Source: Planctomycetales bacterium
Lineage (GTDB): Bacteria > Planctomycetota > SBBH01
Assembly: GCA_005239795.1 (NCBI GenBank)
Contig: SBBH01000005.1
Span: 1-5,623 of the forward strand
Direction: 5' to 3'
Length of the DNA: 5,623 bases
A program made the translations under genes and the position numbers. The notes below the pieces were generated by a model that searched no databases, was not told the DNA's origin, and saw only the letters and a program-made list of their open reading frames with translations. Within the stretch, counting starts at the first letter, position 1; every line of letters begins with the position of its first letter. This document shows, in pieces, positions 4,291 to 5,623 of the stretch.

Positions 4291-5511
4291 ATGTCTGACC
4301 CCTCCGGTCCCTCGACCATGGACGACCTCTTCAAGACCAAGACCAAAGTGGCATTCAAGGCGCTCGGGGGGCGCGCCAAGGTTGTCTACTGGCATTTTGG
4401 GGTCGCCAAGGCTCTCGAATCGCTCGGTTATCACTTTGTGGGGGGGCCGCGCGCCTCGGGAGAGGCCCGTCCCTATGGTCCCTTTCTGCTGAATCCCGTC
4501 ATCGGCTCGAGCGCCGGGGCGCTGTTCGCATGCCTGGTGGCCGCCAGCGACCGTCCCATCGACGAGATCGCCAAGATCCGAGCCCCCGCCGAGGCGGTCT
4601 TCCAGCGGACCCCCGTGGATTTGAGGTCGTACTTCCGGCGGGTCCGCAACCATACGGAATACCGCACGGGAAGGACGTTCCGGCTGGCAGACCTGCGCCT
4701 CATCGATTTTGCCGCGATCACCGCGCGCTACACGGTGCAGGGGCTGGAGCGGTTCATCCGCCAGGAGGTCACCCAGGGGATGAACCGCTTCGAGGACCTG
4801 CGCACGGAGCTCTACATCCTGGCGACCGAGCTCGACAACCCCCGTACGGTGGTCTTCGGGGAGAAGTCGAGCGATCAGATCAACGACTACGTCTACCGGA
4901 GCGGGGCGTCGGTCTCGGAGGCGGCAGCCTGTTCGATGTCGCTCCCTCCGATCTATGCCCCTTTCCCGGTGTCCCAGGACGGGAAGAAGACCTATTACAT
5001 CGACGGGGAACTGCGCGACCCCTACACCACGAACGTCGCGGAGGAGTCGGGAGCGGACCTTATCTTTGTCTCGTCGGTCTACCAGGCTTATCAGTTCTCC
5101 GACACCTTCGGATCGCTCTTCAATATCGGGCTTCTGGGGATCTATCCGCAGAGCCGGGATCAATCCATGGACGCCAAGAAGCAGATCGCCATCTACAACC
5201 GGCGCAAGGTCGAGCGCGCCCTCGCCACCGTGGAGACGTTCGCCCAGAGGCTTCTCCTCAAGGAGCAAAGGGAGGCACTGATCCAGCTCCTGGAGATTCA
5301 CCTCGATTTCCGGCGCAGGAACACCATCATCTACATCGCACCATACCAGGACCTGGAACTTTACCGCGTGGATCCCTTTGACCTCTCAGAACAGACGAAG
5401 CGCCTGGTGATGCTCAAGGGATACGACCGGACATTCCAAGTGCTCGAGGAGCAGGGGTTCCTGAAGCGCTTTGGGAAGACCGTCTTCGCCCCGGCGCCTC
5501 CTCCTGAATAG
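4291..5511 (+). CDS. Patatin-like phospholipase-fold protein
   Basis: This 406-residue protein has the patatin layout: a glycine-rich loop and helix near the start (residues 24-46, ending GVAKALESLGY), the nucleophile elbow GSSAG (72-76, S74 as nucleophile), and the dyad aspartate in DGE (D238). Active members hydrolyse acyl esters of membrane lipids. The glycine-rich loop reads GGRAKV where the family usually has GGGxKG or GGGxRG, so two glycines of the oxyanion region are replaced (R28, V31). Activity may be altered or lost. The C-terminal third (about 290-390) is largely helical and charged, with no known domain recognised. There is no clear signal peptide. An in-frame stop at 4279-4281 limits the start to 4291 or the ATG at 4318; neither has a good ribosome binding site. 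It starts 13 bases after the inverted array. Confidence 0.85.
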   Translation: MSDPSGPSTMDDLFKTKTKVAFKALGGRAKVVYWHFGVAKALESLGYHFVGGPRASGEARPYGPFLLNPVIGSSAGALFACLVAASDRPIDEIAKIRAPAEAVFQRTPVDLRSYFRRVRNHTEYRTGRTFRLADLRLIDFAAITARYTVQGLERFIRQEVTQGMNRFEDLRTELYILATELDNPRTVVFGEKSSDQINDYVYRSGASVSEAAACSMSLPPIYAPFPVSQDGKKTYYIDGELRDPYTTNVAEESGADLIFVSSVYQAYQFSDTFGSLFNIGLLGIYPQSRDQSMDAKKQIAIYNRRKVERALATVETFAQRLLLKEQREALIQLLEIHLDFRRRNTIIYIAPYQDLELYRVDPFDLSEQTKRLVMLKGYDRTFQVLEEQGFLKRFGKTVFAPAPPPE

Positions 5512-5541
5512 CTTTTGTGCGAACCCTCGAGTATCCCCAGT

Positions 5542-5622
5542 TCAGTGGTGACTTTTCCAACATTTCAAAGGGGAAATGCCTCCAAAAATAGTTCGTAAAA
5601 GCGGCTCAGCGATAACAGGCAT
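5542..5622 (-). CDS. Possible C-terminal end of a minus-strand gene (partial)
   Basis: Entering from the right edge, the minus strand is open for 26 codons and ends in TGA at 5542-5544, reading ...FGGISPLKCWKSHH. Another minus frame in the same stretch is open almost as long (ending LFLEAFPL), so the choice is uncertain. A small hairpin (CATTTC 5561-5566 with GAAATG 5573-5578) lies inside. No function can be assigned; it may equally be non-coding repeat sequence. Confidence 0.2.
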   Translation of the reverse strand: MPVIAEPLLRTIFGGISPLKCWKSHH

Positions 5623-5623
5623 C

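Noticed and set aside
4267..5301. A 344-codon minus-strand frame opposite the patatin-like gene
   Set aside because: It is the antisense of a gene with clear catalytic motifs, and it reads as Leu/Arg/Asp/Gly-rich sequence with no recognisable domain.

Overview
The window is GC-rich bacterial chromosomal DNA, apart from two AT-richer spacers around 3791-3969 and 4219-4290. Nothing in it fixes the taxon. The ferredoxins, the ETF-quinone oxidoreductase (ETF-QO) with a cysteine-rich C-terminus and the degenerate heptamer repeats suggest a Gram-negative organism of deltaproteobacterial grade or a neighbouring phylum. That is an inference, not a marker-based call.

Layout. Positions 2-88 are probably the last codons of a + strand gene entering from the left. 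Positions 89-890 hold no convincing protein gene. They contain several inverted repeats, a candidate + strand intrinsic terminator (432-485) and a minus-strand terminator (818-842). That second terminator suits a minus-strand pair: a CBS-domain protein (1098-1535) followed 18 nt later by a 62-residue two-helix membrane protein (891-1079).

A divergent + strand block starts at 1639: a 157-residue polyferredoxin with four 4Fe-4S motifs (1639-2112), ETF-QO (2144-3790), an 82-residue single-cluster ferredoxin (3970-4218) and a patatin-like lipase-fold protein (4291-5511). The first two are closely spaced and likely co-transcribed. The rest share their strand but are separated by unusual repeats. 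At the right edge a short open frame (5542-5622, minus) may be the end of another gene.

The main functional theme is electron transfer between low-potential ferredoxins and the membrane quinone pool. ETF-QO normally takes electrons from ETF. Here no ETF subunit gene is visible and ferredoxin genes lie on both sides, so a ferredoxin-linked role is a reasonable but untested idea. The most distinctive DNA is the pair of inverted arrays of degenerate heptamers that bracket the small ferredoxin gene. The second array folds without bulges, and all five of its transition-type mismatches are G.U pairs in the + strand RNA.
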